DNA of 64,000 bases, from positions 1 through 64,000 of the forward strand of contig JAFTSM010000043.1 of the NCBI GenBank assembly GCA_017467305.1. Reading direction: 5' to 3'. Below the pieces are notes generated by a model. It was not told the DNA's origin. It did no database searches and was given only the letters and a program-made list of their open reading frames with translations. The stretch is from Candidatus Gastranaerophilales bacterium. GTDB taxonomy: Bacteria > Cyanobacteriota > Vampirovibrionia > Gastranaerophilales > Gastranaerophilaceae. This document shows positions 15,266 to 24,630 of this stretch, piece after piece (position 1 is the first letter of the stretch; each line of letters opens with the position of its first letter). The translations under genes were made by a program, and so were the position numbers.

Positions 15266-17944
15266 TTATTTGACAACTTCAGGCAAAGAATTTGTATCAA
15301 TACCAATTTTTTCTAAGTATTCAAATACGGGGCCTTTTTTCCCTTTTTGAATCCAACTAAAGTCTTCAGCAAGAGAGTCTTTAACCATGCTTTGGTACTC
15401 AGTTGGTTTTTCAAAATAAATTGTTAGACCTTCTTTCATTGCTTGATATAAACCTTCAGGAGATAACGGTTTGGATTGGTCAGTCAATACACCATTTTTC
15501 TTTCCCGCTCTGTTTACAGTGTCAACAATGCCACCAACGGCACTTGCTATAACTGGTGTTGCAACGGCGAAAGATTCACCTTGAGTTAAACCACAAGGTT
15601 CAAATCTACTTGGTAACATAAAGAAATCAGAACCAGCCATAATCGCAGACATCGGAGCAAAACCATGACCGAAGATTACTCTATCTGAATCTTCTTGTTT
15701 TAATCCCTTTTCTTTTAAGTTTTCAATGTGTTTTCTTTGAACACCACCTTCACCATCAGCACCACCAATATAGAAAATAGGTTTATTTTTGCCTGGGAAA
15801 TCTTTATCCCAATTTTTGTATAGAATACTTATTGCATCAGCAAGAATATCCACACCTTTTTGGGAAACAAATCTACCAGCAGAGCTTAAAATTGGAGTTT
15901 TAGCTAATTCTTCAGAGGTTAAAACTGGCGGATTTGTTTTAATCTTATCAGATTCAACAAATTCTAATTTTTCAGAAACTTTTCTAACAGCATTTACTTG
16001 TGGGTCATTATTATCTTTTTCATTTTTATGAGTAAATGGCAACATAAACTCGTTATAAAAAGCTTCTTTGTTGTGTGCCCTAGCTTGCATTATTTCATCT
16101 ATTGAAGATTCTTTTGAATAAGTTTTAAAATCAACAGTTGTACCAGACTTAATAGAACCAGCTCGTGCTTCTATAGATAAACCGTTAAAATCATTACCAT
16201 TAATAATACCAACTAAAGAGCCAGCATTATCTTTTTGCGTTAACGCCCATCTTAATTCACCTGCAAGCTCCGGATGCTCATCTGAGATTAACTCCTTAGC
16301 ATAATTTTGTGATACTGGGTGGAAATAGTCACTCAAACAAATACCCATATTTAACAAATTAGTGTGATTTTCAAATTTATTATCTGCATTTAGGAGTAGC
16401 ACATTATCAAGATTTTTTAACCCAGTATCCGCCGGATTACTTGCAACAGCACCTGATGTCGCATTAGTTACGATATCTTCAGCATAGTTATCAAATAATG
16501 TATTAAGAATATTTGATGTTGCTTCATAACGTTGTGAATCATCATTATTATTTCTTGTTGAACCTTGATACATTGCATTATGACCAATAGTTATAATTCT
16601 CATATCTGATAATTTTTGAGCAGCATCATCAGATAATTGTGAATACGCATTTTCAATCGGAGCTTTATAACGTGCTAATGCAGCAATTGGAGAAGCTTGC
16701 CAATCGTTTAGAACTAATCCGTCTGGTTGCTGTATTGAATCAAAGGCTTCTCTTGAATGAATATTTAAGCCTTTAACACTACTTTCATCAAATTTCGCTT
16801 TAGCAAATTCATATACGGCTTTTGAGAAAAACGCAAATTTTTCTGGTTCTTCTGTCTTTTGAGTTGTTTGGTAAATAGTACCATTGAAATAATTGTCATT
16901 TTTAATAAACACTAATTCTTGATTTTTCTTACGTGCATCTTGTGGAGTACCAATAAATATCTCAACATCTTCAACAGAAGATTTGCCGTCTTTAAATACA
17001 TCAACTTTATATGATGCAACTTTTTCTAAATTATATTTATTCTTTTTATATGTGTATGTTAGTTCATCGCCATTTCCAGACAGTGTAGCAACTCCATTTT
17101 GTTGATACATTGGAATAAACGTAGGCATTTGAACACCAAGTTTTGCTAAGTTCGTTTTAATTTCAACTGGAACTGAACCTAAACCGCCTTCTTTAATCGG
17201 TGCAAACTCGGATGTTATTGACCATAATGAAGGGTTTGGATTAGTAATTGGGGGAACATTAGGAGAATTAAACAAACGTTGTGGTGCGGCTGTTTTAATT
17301 TTTTCAATTGCAACATTATATTTTTGTTGATTTTTACTTATTGAATCATTATTTGTAAGTAAACCAATACCATTATGATTATTTAAATACTTTCTACCTA
17401 AATTTTTTCCAGATGAAGCTCTAGCCTGTTGTGCAACATCTGTTGCATAATCTATTCTTGAGTGAGTTTTTGAGTGTGCTTCAGATACTTTTTTTGTAAT
17501 TTCTTTCTTATCATCATCTTTTAAATCACCAGCTTTATACGCAGCTGCTAAACCAGTTGCAGCTAATATTGCTGACCAAATTTGAGCATTGTCTTTTTTG
17601 GCAGATTGAACAATTGACTGTACACCTTGATTTTGTAAAAAAGACCTCTGTTCATCTAACGCTTTTAAATTTGCAATTTCCTTAGTTAATCCAGAAATTT
17701 CTTCTTTTAATCCTTTTACCAAATCATCGCTTAATGTAGAAACCTTTTTTGCTGTCATTTTAGAAGCAACTAAAGCAGTAACTGGTATAGCAGCGACGGA
17801 AATTGCAATCGGAACAGCTACTTTTGCAGTTTCAATTGCTTTCTTTTTCTTTGCTTCTTTTGGATCTAAATTACTCTTTGCTTGCGTACTTGAACCTACT
17901 ATTGCAGGATTTGTCTGAAAACTTGAAAACGCACCAATACTCAT
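15266..17944 (-). CDS. Glycogen/starch synthase (GT5) with long N-terminal extension
   Basis: 892 residues against about 480 for GlgA. Residues from about 240 to the end form a GT5 fold: SEFAPIKEGGLGSVP (the ADP-glucose-binding KxGGL region), NDWQAS, GHNAMYQGS, SSAGRFVSQKGVDIL, GHGFAPMSAIMAGSDFFMLP and the GT5 signature PSRFEPCGLTQGE. The first 240 residues are extra: a polar start (MSIGAFSSFQTNP), a basic stretch, a hydrophobic segment at about 45-63 (VPIAISVAAIPVTALVA), a coiled-coil-like region and a second weakly hydrophobic segment. This could anchor the enzyme to a membrane or granule. HDW, usual in GlgA, is NDW here. AAGGGG precedes the ATG. No glgB or glgC in view. Confidence 0.85.
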   Translation of the reverse strand: MSIGAFSSFQTNPAIVGSSTQAKSNLDPKEAKKKKAIETAKVAVPIAISVAAIPVTALVASKMTAKKVSTLSDDLVKGLKEEISGLTKEIANLKALDEQRSFLQNQGVQSIVQSAKKDNAQIWSAILAATGLAAAYKAGDLKDDDKKEITKKVSEAHSKTHSRIDYATDVAQQARASSGKNLGRKYLNNHNGIGLLTNNDSISKNQQKYNVAIEKIKTAAPQRLFNSPNVPPITNPNPSLWSITSEFAPIKEGGLGSVPVEIKTNLAKLGVQMPTFIPMYQQNGVATLSGNGDELTYTYKKNKYNLEKVASYKVDVFKDGKSSVEDVEIFIGTPQDARKKNQELVFIKNDNYFNGTIYQTTQKTEEPEKFAFFSKAVYEFAKAKFDESSVKGLNIHSREAFDSIQQPDGLVLNDWQASPIAALARYKAPIENAYSQLSDDAAQKLSDMRIITIGHNAMYQGSTRNNNDDSQRYEATSNILNTLFDNYAEDIVTNATSGAVASNPADTGLKNLDNVLLLNADNKFENHTNLLNMGICLSDYFHPVSQNYAKELISDEHPELAGELRWALTQKDNAGSLVGIINGNDFNGLSIEARAGSIKSGTTVDFKTYSKESSIDEIMQARAHNKEAFYNEFMLPFTHKNEKDNNDPQVNAVRKVSEKLEFVESDKIKTNPPVLTSEELAKTPILSSAGRFVSQKGVDILADAISILYKNWDKDFPGKNKPIFYIGGADGEGGVQRKHIENLKEKGLKQEDSDRVIFGHGFAPMSAIMAGSDFFMLPSRFEPCGLTQGESFAVATPVIASAVGGIVDTVNRAGKKNGVLTDQSKPLSPEGLYQAMKEGLTIYFEKPTEYQSMVKDSLAEDFSWIQKGKKGPVFEYLEKIGIDTNSLPEVVK

Positions 17945-18075
17945 ATATTACCCCTTCTTAAACACACGTATATACAAGACCTCTCAAGGCAAAATTTCGC
18001 TATTTTTACACACCTTTGTAAAGATATTGTTACACTAAAAAGACCATATTAATTATAGAATATTAGATTAATTTT

Positions 18076-19158
18076 TTACAAGAAAATATTTACTTTGTTA
18101 AGAATTTTCTCAATAAAATTTTTAGGAACATATTTTGTTTTATTAAAAATAAAATTAATATCGATTTTGTTATTAGGATTTAAACTATTATATCTTTTAA
18201 TTAAATCTTCAATATGAGCCCACACTTGCCAATCTAACTCTAAAATATTAGAAATATTTATAAAATAACGAGTTAAATCAATAACTTTTTCCATTGTTTT
18301 TGTATCAGTAGCATTTTGCCTTAACCAGTGCAAATCAATATTTAGAATTACACCTTTTATTTTATTTTGTTTTGATTTTAATAAAAATTTTCTAATTTGT
18401 GATTTATCATCATTAATATTTGGAAGAATTATATATTTTGTTCTAACAGTATTTAAAGAATTTAGAGATAAATTTGATGAATAGTTCTTTAAATTATTCC
18501 AGACTTTTTCAAAACACTTTACTTTCTTAATTTCAAAAAACTTCTTAGAAGTTCCACAATCAACAGAAGAAATTATTGATACAACACCTTTTTTTATACC
18601 TTCTTGAATACTCTTTGAAAAAATTGTTGCATTTGTATTTATGTTTATATTTTTGACACCAGCATTTATCAACACAGACAACAATTCATCAAAATTTTTA
18701 TCGAGCGTTGCTTCACCACCGGCAATATCAATTTTCGTATTTGGGGTGAGTACTCCTTTTTCAATCATATCTTTTATTACAGGAATAATATTATATTCCT
18801 TTGTATTTTCAATAACATGCTTATCAGAGTGCGTTGAACAATAAATACAAAACAAATTACACTTTACCCAAATATTTAAGAGAATATATCTAAACTCATT
18901 TTTTCTTTCATCCCAATTAGCACTTTTAATCCAAAAACAATCTTTACACGCAGGAAGTGAAGAGCCATTTTTCATTAATTCTATGTGCTCTTCTCTTTTC
19001 TTAAAGAAATCATTCCAATCAATCAATTCACCAGAATAATTTTCATATAATACTGGTTGACCACCATTTGGAGTTAACATACAACAGTAGCCTACTTTAT
19101 TTAAATGATTAAAAAATATTTCTCCTTCAACAGAGTGACAGCTTCTATAATTACTCAT
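18076..19158 (-). CDS. Radical SAM protein with N-terminal Cys cluster
   Basis: 360 residues. The radical SAM motif is CNLFCIYC (CxxxCxxC) near residue 105, followed by IAGGEATL, the SAM-binding GGE motif, and TNATIF. Before the barrel lies a conserved Cys module: SCH (Cys7), YCCM (about 25-26) and ACKDC (about 71-74), probably holding an additional Fe-S cluster of the SPASM/Twitch kind but placed at the N-terminus. A paralogue with the same module is at 58779-59795. The substrate is unknown; SPASM-type enzymes often modify peptides, but no precursor peptide gene is evident nearby. It is divergent from the MsbA-like operon. Confidence 0.8.
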   Translation of the reverse strand: MSNYRSCHSVEGEIFFNHLNKVGYCCMLTPNGGQPVLYENYSGELIDWNDFFKKREEHIELMKNGSSLPACKDCFWIKSANWDERKNEFRYILLNIWVKCNLFCIYCSTHSDKHVIENTKEYNIIPVIKDMIEKGVLTPNTKIDIAGGEATLDKNFDELLSVLINAGVKNININTNATIFSKSIQEGIKKGVVSIISSVDCGTSKKFFEIKKVKCFEKVWNNLKNYSSNLSLNSLNTVRTKYIILPNINDDKSQIRKFLLKSKQNKIKGVILNIDLHWLRQNATDTKTMEKVIDLTRYFINISNILELDWQVWAHIEDLIKRYNSLNPNNKIDINFIFNKTKYVPKNFIEKILNKVNIFL

Positions 19159-19250
19159 AGTATTTTCATTAATTTATGTTTCAAATTACAATATTAACAA
19201 TGTTCATTATACAATATACATAAGGGATTTTAAAATATATAAGGTAGATT

Positions 19251-21065
19251 ATGAAATTAAAAGATACGCAAGCGTTAACATCGTTTGAATATAAATGGTT
19301 ATTAAAAAGAATTTTTCCATATATTAAACCTTTTATGGGTCGTGTTATTTTAGGTTTTTTAGTTGCAATACCAGTTGGACTTTTAGATGGTGTTGTTTCT
19401 TTTTCTCTTAAACCATATATGGATTATGTAGTTGGGAAACAAGATTTAGCAATCGCTGGATTAACCATTCCATACATGACACTTGCATATGCAATGCCTT
19501 TTGCAATTATTCTATTTGCAGCACTTCAAGGTGTTCTTAGATACCTAAACACATACTTGACAGATTGGACTAGTTTAAAAATTACAAATGCAGTCAAAGT
19601 TGATTTGTTTTCTACACTAGTTAGAATGGACTCATCATTTTTTGATCAAAATACATCTGGAATAATTTTAAATAGATACTTATCAGACCCAGACACAGCA
19701 TCAAAAGGTATTGTAGATAACTTGACAACATTAATTATTAGTGTATTCGGTGCTGTATCACTCGTTGTTGTTATGTTACATAGTTCTTGGAAATTAGCAC
19801 TAGTTGGGGTAGTTGTTCTTGGAGCTGCTTTTTTACCAGTTTCTCTTATTAGAAAAAAAATAAAATCAGTTTCTAACAAAAACATGGTAATTACTGGCGA
19901 TATTATGACAACTATGAATGAAACATATTCTGGTAACCGTGTAATAACAGCATATAACTTACAAGAAAGACAAAACAAAAATTTCAACCAAGGAATTATA
20001 AATAGCTTTAATGTAACAATATCTCTTACTAAAAGAGTTGGTTGGATGTCTCCAATTATGTACATGATTGCATCTTGTGGAATTGCTTTTGTTCTTTTCT
20101 ACGGAACAAAATTAATCTATGACGGTCAAATGACTGCTGGTGGTTTTGCATCATTTGTAACATCTCTATTATTACTTTATAAACCAGTAAAATCACTGGG
20201 TAGAACTCTTTCTCACATACAAAATATTTTTGTTGCAATGGGTAGAGTTTTTGAATTATTTGATTATGTTCCTAAAATTATTGATAAAGAAAATACTGTT
20301 CAAGTTCCAGAAATTAAAAATGGAATTACATTTGAAAACGTTTGTTTTGAATATGTAGAAAATAAACCAGTTTTAAAAAATATCAACTTAAATGTAGCAA
20401 AAGGGGAAACACTTGCCATTGTTGGAAATTCTGGTGGTGGCAAATCAACAATAGTTAACTTAATCCCAAGATTTTACGATGTAAATAGTGGTTGTATTAA
20501 AATTGATAATACTGATATTAGAGATATAAAATTAGCTGATTTAAGAAATAATATTTCATTTGTATTCCAAGATAATTTCTTGTTTACGGGTACAATCAGA
20601 GAAAATATTTTACTTGCAAAGCCAGATGCAACAGAAGAAGAGCTTCAACAAGCACTTAAAGCATCACATTTACAAGAAGTAATTTCTACTCTTCCAGATG
20701 GTCTAGATACTCTTCTCGGAGAAAGAGGTTTAACATTATCTGGGGGACAAAGACAAAGGGTTGCAATTGCAAGAGCAATGATTAGAAACACACCAATTAT
20801 CATTTTAGATGAAGCTACATCTGCATTAGACAATGAATCAGAAGCAATTGTTCAAAAAGCACTAGATAATTTAATGCAAAATAAAACAGTTTTTGTAATC
20901 GCACATAGACTTTCAACTATTAAGAATGCAGATAGAATTGCTGTTATAAACGATGGTTGTTTAGTTGAATTAGGAACACACGAACAATTACTAAATATAA
21001 AAGATGGTCAATATAAACATCTTTATGATATGCAATTTAAAAATTTAGAAGAAAAAACAGTATAG
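19251..21065 (+). CDS. MsbA-like ABC exporter (fused permease and ATPase)
   Basis: 604 residues. An N-terminal six-helix exporter domain (about 20-320) is followed by a nucleotide-binding domain with Walker [11 protein letters not shown]-loop VFQDN, signature [15 protein letters not shown], Walker [13 protein letters not shown] and H-loop IAHRLST. This is the half-transporter type that works as a homodimer. Its position ahead of a nucleotide-sugar enzyme and an outer-membrane barrel suggests export of a lipid-linked glycan or lipid A-like molecule across the inner membrane, as MsbA does; the substrate is inferred. It is the first gene of a five-gene plus-strand run to 24630. Confidence 0.9.
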   Translation: MKLKDTQALTSFEYKWLLKRIFPYIKPFMGRVILGFLVAIPVGLLDGVVSFSLKPYMDYVVGKQDLAIAGLTIPYMTLAYAMPFAIILFAALQGVLRYLNTYLTDWTSLKITNAVKVDLFSTLVRMDSSFFDQNTSGIILNRYLSDPDTASKGIVDNLTTLIISVFGAVSLVVVMLHSSWKLALVGVVVLGAAFLPVSLIRKKIKSVSNKNMVITGDIMTTMNETYSGNRVITAYNLQERQNKNFNQGIINSFNVTISLTKRVGWMSPIMYMIASCGIAFVLFYGTKLIYDGQMTAGGFASFVTSLLLLYKPVKSLGRTLSHIQNIFVAMGRVFELFDYVPKIIDKENTVQVPEIKNGITFENVCFEYVENKPVLKNINLNVAKGETLAIVGNSGGGKSTIVNLIPRFYDVNSGCIKIDNTDIRDIKLADLRNNISFVFQDNFLFTGTIRENILLAKPDATEEELQQALKASHLQEVISTLPDGLDTLLGERGLTLSGGQRQRVAIARAMIRNTPIIILDEATSALDNESEAIVQKALDNLMQNKTVFVIAHRLSTIKNADRIAVINDGCLVELGTHEQLLNIKDGQYKHLYDMQFKNLEEKTV

Positions 21066-21076
21066 AGGATAAAATA

Positions 21077-22003
21077 TTGAAAAGAATACTAATTACAGGT
21101 GGTGCAGGATTTATTGGTTCACATTTGTCAGAAAGATTACTAAATGAAGGTAATGACATAATTTGTTTAGATAATTTTTTTACTGGTTCAAAAAATAATA
21201 TTAGACATTTAATTGGTAACAATCATTTTGAACTAGTAAGACACGATGTTATATTAGAATACCTTGCTGAAGTTGACCAAATTTACAATTTAGCTTGTCC
21301 AGCTTCACCAATTCACTACCAATATAATCCAATCAAAACTGTTAAAACATCTGTAATGGGCATTATTAATATGCTTGGTCTAGCCAAACGATGTAAAGCA
21401 ACAATCCTTCAAGCAAGTACAAGTGAAGTTTATGGTGACCCTAAAGTTCATCCTCAAGTTGAAGAATATTGGGGGAATGTAAATCCAATCGGAATTAGAA
21501 GTTGCTACGATGAAGGAAAACGTTGTGCTGAAACTCTTATGATGGATTATCATAGACAAAATAACGTTGATATAAGAATAGCTCGTATATTTAACACATA
21601 TGGTCCTAGAATGGCAATAAATGACGGCAGAGTGGTTTCTAATTTCATTGTACAAGCACTAAAAAATGAACCAATTACAGTTTATGGTCAAGGTAATCAA
21701 ACTAGAGCTTTCTGCTATGTTGCAGATTTGGTTGATGCTCTAATCAAATTAATGAATAGTGATTACACAATGCCAATGAACTTAGGTAATCCAGAAGAAT
21801 ATACTATTCTTGATTTTGCTAAATTAATTATTGAGCTAACAAACTCTAATTCAGAAATTATATTCAAAGAGTTACCTGCAGATGACCCAGTTCAAAGAGA
21901 ACCAAATATATCTCTTGCAAAAGAAAAACTTGGTTGGCAACCTTCAACTTCTGTTAGAGACGGTTTATTATCTACCATAAAATATTTTGAAGAAATAATT
22001 TAA
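21077..22003 (+). CDS. NAD-dependent sugar epimerase/dehydratase, UDP-glucuronate decarboxylase-like
   Basis: 308 residues, short-chain dehydrogenase fold. NAD-binding [11 protein letters not shown] (about 5-15), the UXS-like [15 protein letters not shown], the catalytic STSEVYGDP and YDEGKRCAE (Y-x3-K), NTYGPRM and TRAFCYV. These motifs match UDP-glucuronate decarboxylase (UDP-xylose synthase) better than the plain 4-epimerases. It would supply UDP-xylose or a related sugar for the envelope. The start is TTG (21077-21079), eight bases after AGAGGAT; no in-frame ATG is nearby. It begins 11 bases after the exporter gene. Confidence 0.85.
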   Translation: MKRILITGGAGFIGSHLSERLLNEGNDIICLDNFFTGSKNNIRHLIGNNHFELVRHDVILEYLAEVDQIYNLACPASPIHYQYNPIKTVKTSVMGIINMLGLAKRCKATILQASTSEVYGDPKVHPQVEEYWGNVNPIGIRSCYDEGKRCAETLMMDYHRQNNVDIRIARIFNTYGPRMAINDGRVVSNFIVQALKNEPITVYGQGNQTRAFCYVADLVDALIKLMNSDYTMPMNLGNPEEYTILDFAKLIIELTNSNSEIIFKELPADDPVQREPNISLAKEKLGWQPSTSVRDGLLSTIKYFEEII

Positions 22004-22019
22004 ATAGTCTGGAATACGT

Positions 22020-23135
22020 TTGAAAAAAATACTTATAACATTAATTTTAATATTAATCCCAATTAATTCCTTTGCAATTGAAGAAATTAAGTTGGAAAAA
22101 GAATCTCTTAATTTAGAGTATTTATCAAATGTTTATTATGGAAAAATAGAGGAATCAAAAGAAGTATCCCCAATTTTAAAACTATTCTCAAAAAAAGGAC
22201 TAGAATTTAAAGATGCACCTATTGATGCTATCAAGCTAACATTTCTTTTTGATGGACAATTACAATATAATAATACTGCTCATTATAGCCCATATTTCAA
22301 ACACGATTTTGCAACTGTAGAACCAATGATTTCTTTTTTCTTTAATGATAGAAGAACAGAAGCTACTTTTGATATTAATTTATTACGAGATTTAGATGGA
22401 TATTCAAATTCTTTTACTGAAAAAATATCTCGAGCTTTTATTTCACACAAAATAACTGATAATCAAAAAATCATCATAGGTCAAGGCTCACGTCTACCAG
22501 TTTCTTACAACGGTTCACGTGGGACAATGGAGCAAGAATTCATTTTAAAATCTCAACTTGGTAGAACGTTTGGAGAAGCGCGTTCAGTAGGTATTAGAAA
22601 TGCAGCTAATTATAAATATTTAGATTACGATATTGGCCTTTATGATAGTACTCGCTATATGAAAGAATTTGGTCACGGCTTAGATTTTACAAGCTATTTT
22701 ATGCTTAAACCATTAGCAAATAGAGAAGATGATTTTAAAAATCTTAAAATAGGTACTGGACATAGCGTTGGTGATTATAAAACTAGTTACTACGTTTATT
22801 CAGTTTTTATGGGACTAGACTATAAAAAAATTCATTTTAAAACAGAATATTCAAATGCTGACGGTTATAATGGTATAAAAAATTCAAATAAAGAAGCTGA
22901 TGGCATATATACATCAGTTGTCTATGATATAACGCCAAAACTATCTCTTTTAGGAAGATACGATTATTTTACTGCTGATAAAACAGTTTCTAGAGACTAT
23001 TGCCAAGAATATACTCTCGGAGCAACATACAAAATATTCAAAAATATGAAATTTATGCTAAACTTTGCAAATAGAAATTATTCAAATAAGCCAGATTCTA
23101 ATATGATTTTATTTGCTACTAGATTTATTATTTAG
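22020..23135 (+). CDS. Predicted outer-membrane beta-barrel protein
   Basis: 371 residues. A signal peptide is clear (MKKILITLILILIPINSFA), followed by a soluble stretch and then alternating amphipathic strands rich in aromatic residues (YYVYSVFMGLDYKKIHFKTE, SVVYDITPKLSLLGRYDYF, TLGATYKIFKNMKFMLNFA), ending in FATRFII, a typical barrel end with a terminal aromatic/hydrophobic strand. It is probably a porin-like or export channel. The start is TTG at 22020-22022 with only a weak GGAAT before it, so expression may depend on coupling to the gene upstream (17 bases away). Confidence 0.75.
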   Translation: MKKILITLILILIPINSFAIEEIKLEKESLNLEYLSNVYYGKIEESKEVSPILKLFSKKGLEFKDAPIDAIKLTFLFDGQLQYNNTAHYSPYFKHDFATVEPMISFFFNDRRTEATFDINLLRDLDGYSNSFTEKISRAFISHKITDNQKIIIGQGSRLPVSYNGSRGTMEQEFILKSQLGRTFGEARSVGIRNAANYKYLDYDIGLYDSTRYMKEFGHGLDFTSYFMLKPLANREDDFKNLKIGTGHSVGDYKTSYYVYSVFMGLDYKKIHFKTEYSNADGYNGIKNSNKEADGIYTSVVYDITPKLSLLGRYDYFTADKTVSRDYCQEYTLGATYKIFKNMKFMLNFANRNYSNKPDSNMILFATRFII

Positions 23136-23147
23136 TATAATTACTAT

Positions 23148-24209
23148 ATGGAAATGCAAAACAATATACAACTAATCGAAGATTTAATAAAAAAGATTGT
23201 TAATAATCCAAATAATTCTGAGTCTTATCTACAATTGGCAAATTTATACTTATACAATAATGAGTATGACCTTGCGATTAATGTTTATGAAAGCTTATTA
23301 AGCTTTGAAAAATCAAATTTTGTTGCATTAACAAACTTAGGTAGCTTATATTTCTGCAAATATGATTACTACAAAGCAATTAATTATTATTCAAGAGCTG
23401 CAAATCTTGGTGTAGACAATATATCAGTGTATTTTAATCTTGGTAATGCATACGCTGAAATTGGTGAATTTAGACAGGCAATGTCTAACTATATAAAAGC
23501 ATTGAATATGGATAAATCTAATTATCAAGTATATACTGCAATTGCTCTTTTATACCAAGATCAAGGTAACTATGAAGAAGCACTAATCTACCACGAAAAA
23601 GCACTAAAATTAAAGAATGATATACCAGAAAACTACACAAATCTTGCTTTTGTTTTATCTAAACTTGAAAGATACGATGAATCTGTTTCTTTATTCAAAA
23701 AGGCAATAAAACTTTCTCCAGAAAATATTATGTACAAACTTTATTGCGCTAACGCATATTCTTCTTCGCATAATTATAAAGAAGCAAACAAACTATTTAA
23801 TTCAGTAATAAAAGAAAACGAAAATTACTATCAAGCTTATATTTGCTATGGTATATCTTTATATGAACAAGGCAAGCTTAATAAAGCTATTGATATGTAT
23901 AATAAAGCAATTGCGCTACAGCCAAATTTATCTAATGCATACATACTTTTAGGAAACTTATATTGTTCTGAACATAAAAATGAAGATGCTATAGAGCTAT
24001 ATAAAAGGGTTATAGAGATAGAACCAGCAAATTCAAACGCATATACATTGCTAGGTAATACATATGTAATGGTAAAAGACTTGCGTTCAGCTATTTCTTC
24101 ATATAAACAAGCAATTGATATTGAACCAGATAATGATGAGTTAAAACTAATCTATATTGAAATAATCCAAGAATATATGAAGAACAAAGATGAGGAAATC
24201 AATGAATAA
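23148..24209 (+). CDS. Tetratricopeptide repeat protein
   Basis: 353 residues, made almost wholly of about nine TPR units (for example ALTNLGSLYFCKYDYYKAIN, YFNLGNAYAEIGEFRQAMSN, AYILLGNLYCSEHKNEDAIE). No signal peptide and no enzyme domain, unlike the two TPR-glycosyltransferases at 11188-15229. It probably serves as a scaffold for partners in the envelope operon. It starts 12 bases after the barrel gene and overlaps the next gene by eight bases. Confidence 0.85.
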   Translation: MEMQNNIQLIEDLIKKIVNNPNNSESYLQLANLYLYNNEYDLAINVYESLLSFEKSNFVALTNLGSLYFCKYDYYKAINYYSRAANLGVDNISVYFNLGNAYAEIGEFRQAMSNYIKALNMDKSNYQVYTAIALLYQDQGNYEEALIYHEKALKLKNDIPENYTNLAFVLSKLERYDESVSLFKKAIKLSPENIMYKLYCANAYSSSHNYKEANKLFNSVIKENENYYQAYICYGISLYEQGKLNKAIDMYNKAIALQPNLSNAYILLGNLYCSEHKNEDAIELYKRVIEIEPANSNAYTLLGNTYVMVKDLRSAISSYKQAIDIEPDNDELKLIYIEIIQEYMKNKDEEINE

Positions 24210-24630
24210 TAGTTATAAAGTTCAACCATTGGAAAAAATCATTTCAATTTTATCCTATTTTTCAATGGGAATTGTTGGTCTAATTTGGCTGATTATTGCT
24301 TTCGTTACAAAAAAACATTTAAAATTTTTTCTTAAATATAATATTGTACAGTCACTTGTTATATCAATATTTTTAGCTATTTTCAAACTAATTCTTGATA
24401 TTATTCTTTCTGTTTTAGCTTTAATCCCATTTTTAACCGGTGCTATAGCAACAATAAATTGGTTTATTTCAATAAAAGTTATCTCAATTTTTTATTTTTC
24501 ATTCAGTATTTTTGAATTATTAATATACATATTACTAATATACATAACAATAGGAATATTTATTGGAAAAATATTCTACGTTCCTATTTTATCTCACATA
24601 ATCAACAAAACAATGAAGCGTTATGAGTAA
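24202..24630 (+). CDS. Small membrane protein, Tic20-like
   Basis: 142 residues with four predicted transmembrane helices. The pattern HLKFFLKYNIVQSLVISIF after the first span, a charged loop then F-x-x-x-N-x-x-Q-S, recalls the Tic20 family found in cyanobacteria and plastids. The match is by eye and could also fit other small four-helix families (DUF4870-like). I use the ATG at 24202 with GAGGA six bases upstream; an earlier in-frame ATG at 24190 has no site. It is the last gene of the envelope operon and overlaps the convergent gene's end by ten bases. Confidence 0.65.
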   Translation: MNNSYKVQPLEKIISILSYFSMGIVGLIWLIIAFVTKKHLKFFLKYNIVQSLVISIFLAIFKLILDIILSVLALIPFLTGAIATINWFISIKVISIFYFSFSIFELLIYILLIYITIGIFIGKIFYVPILSHIINKTMKRYE

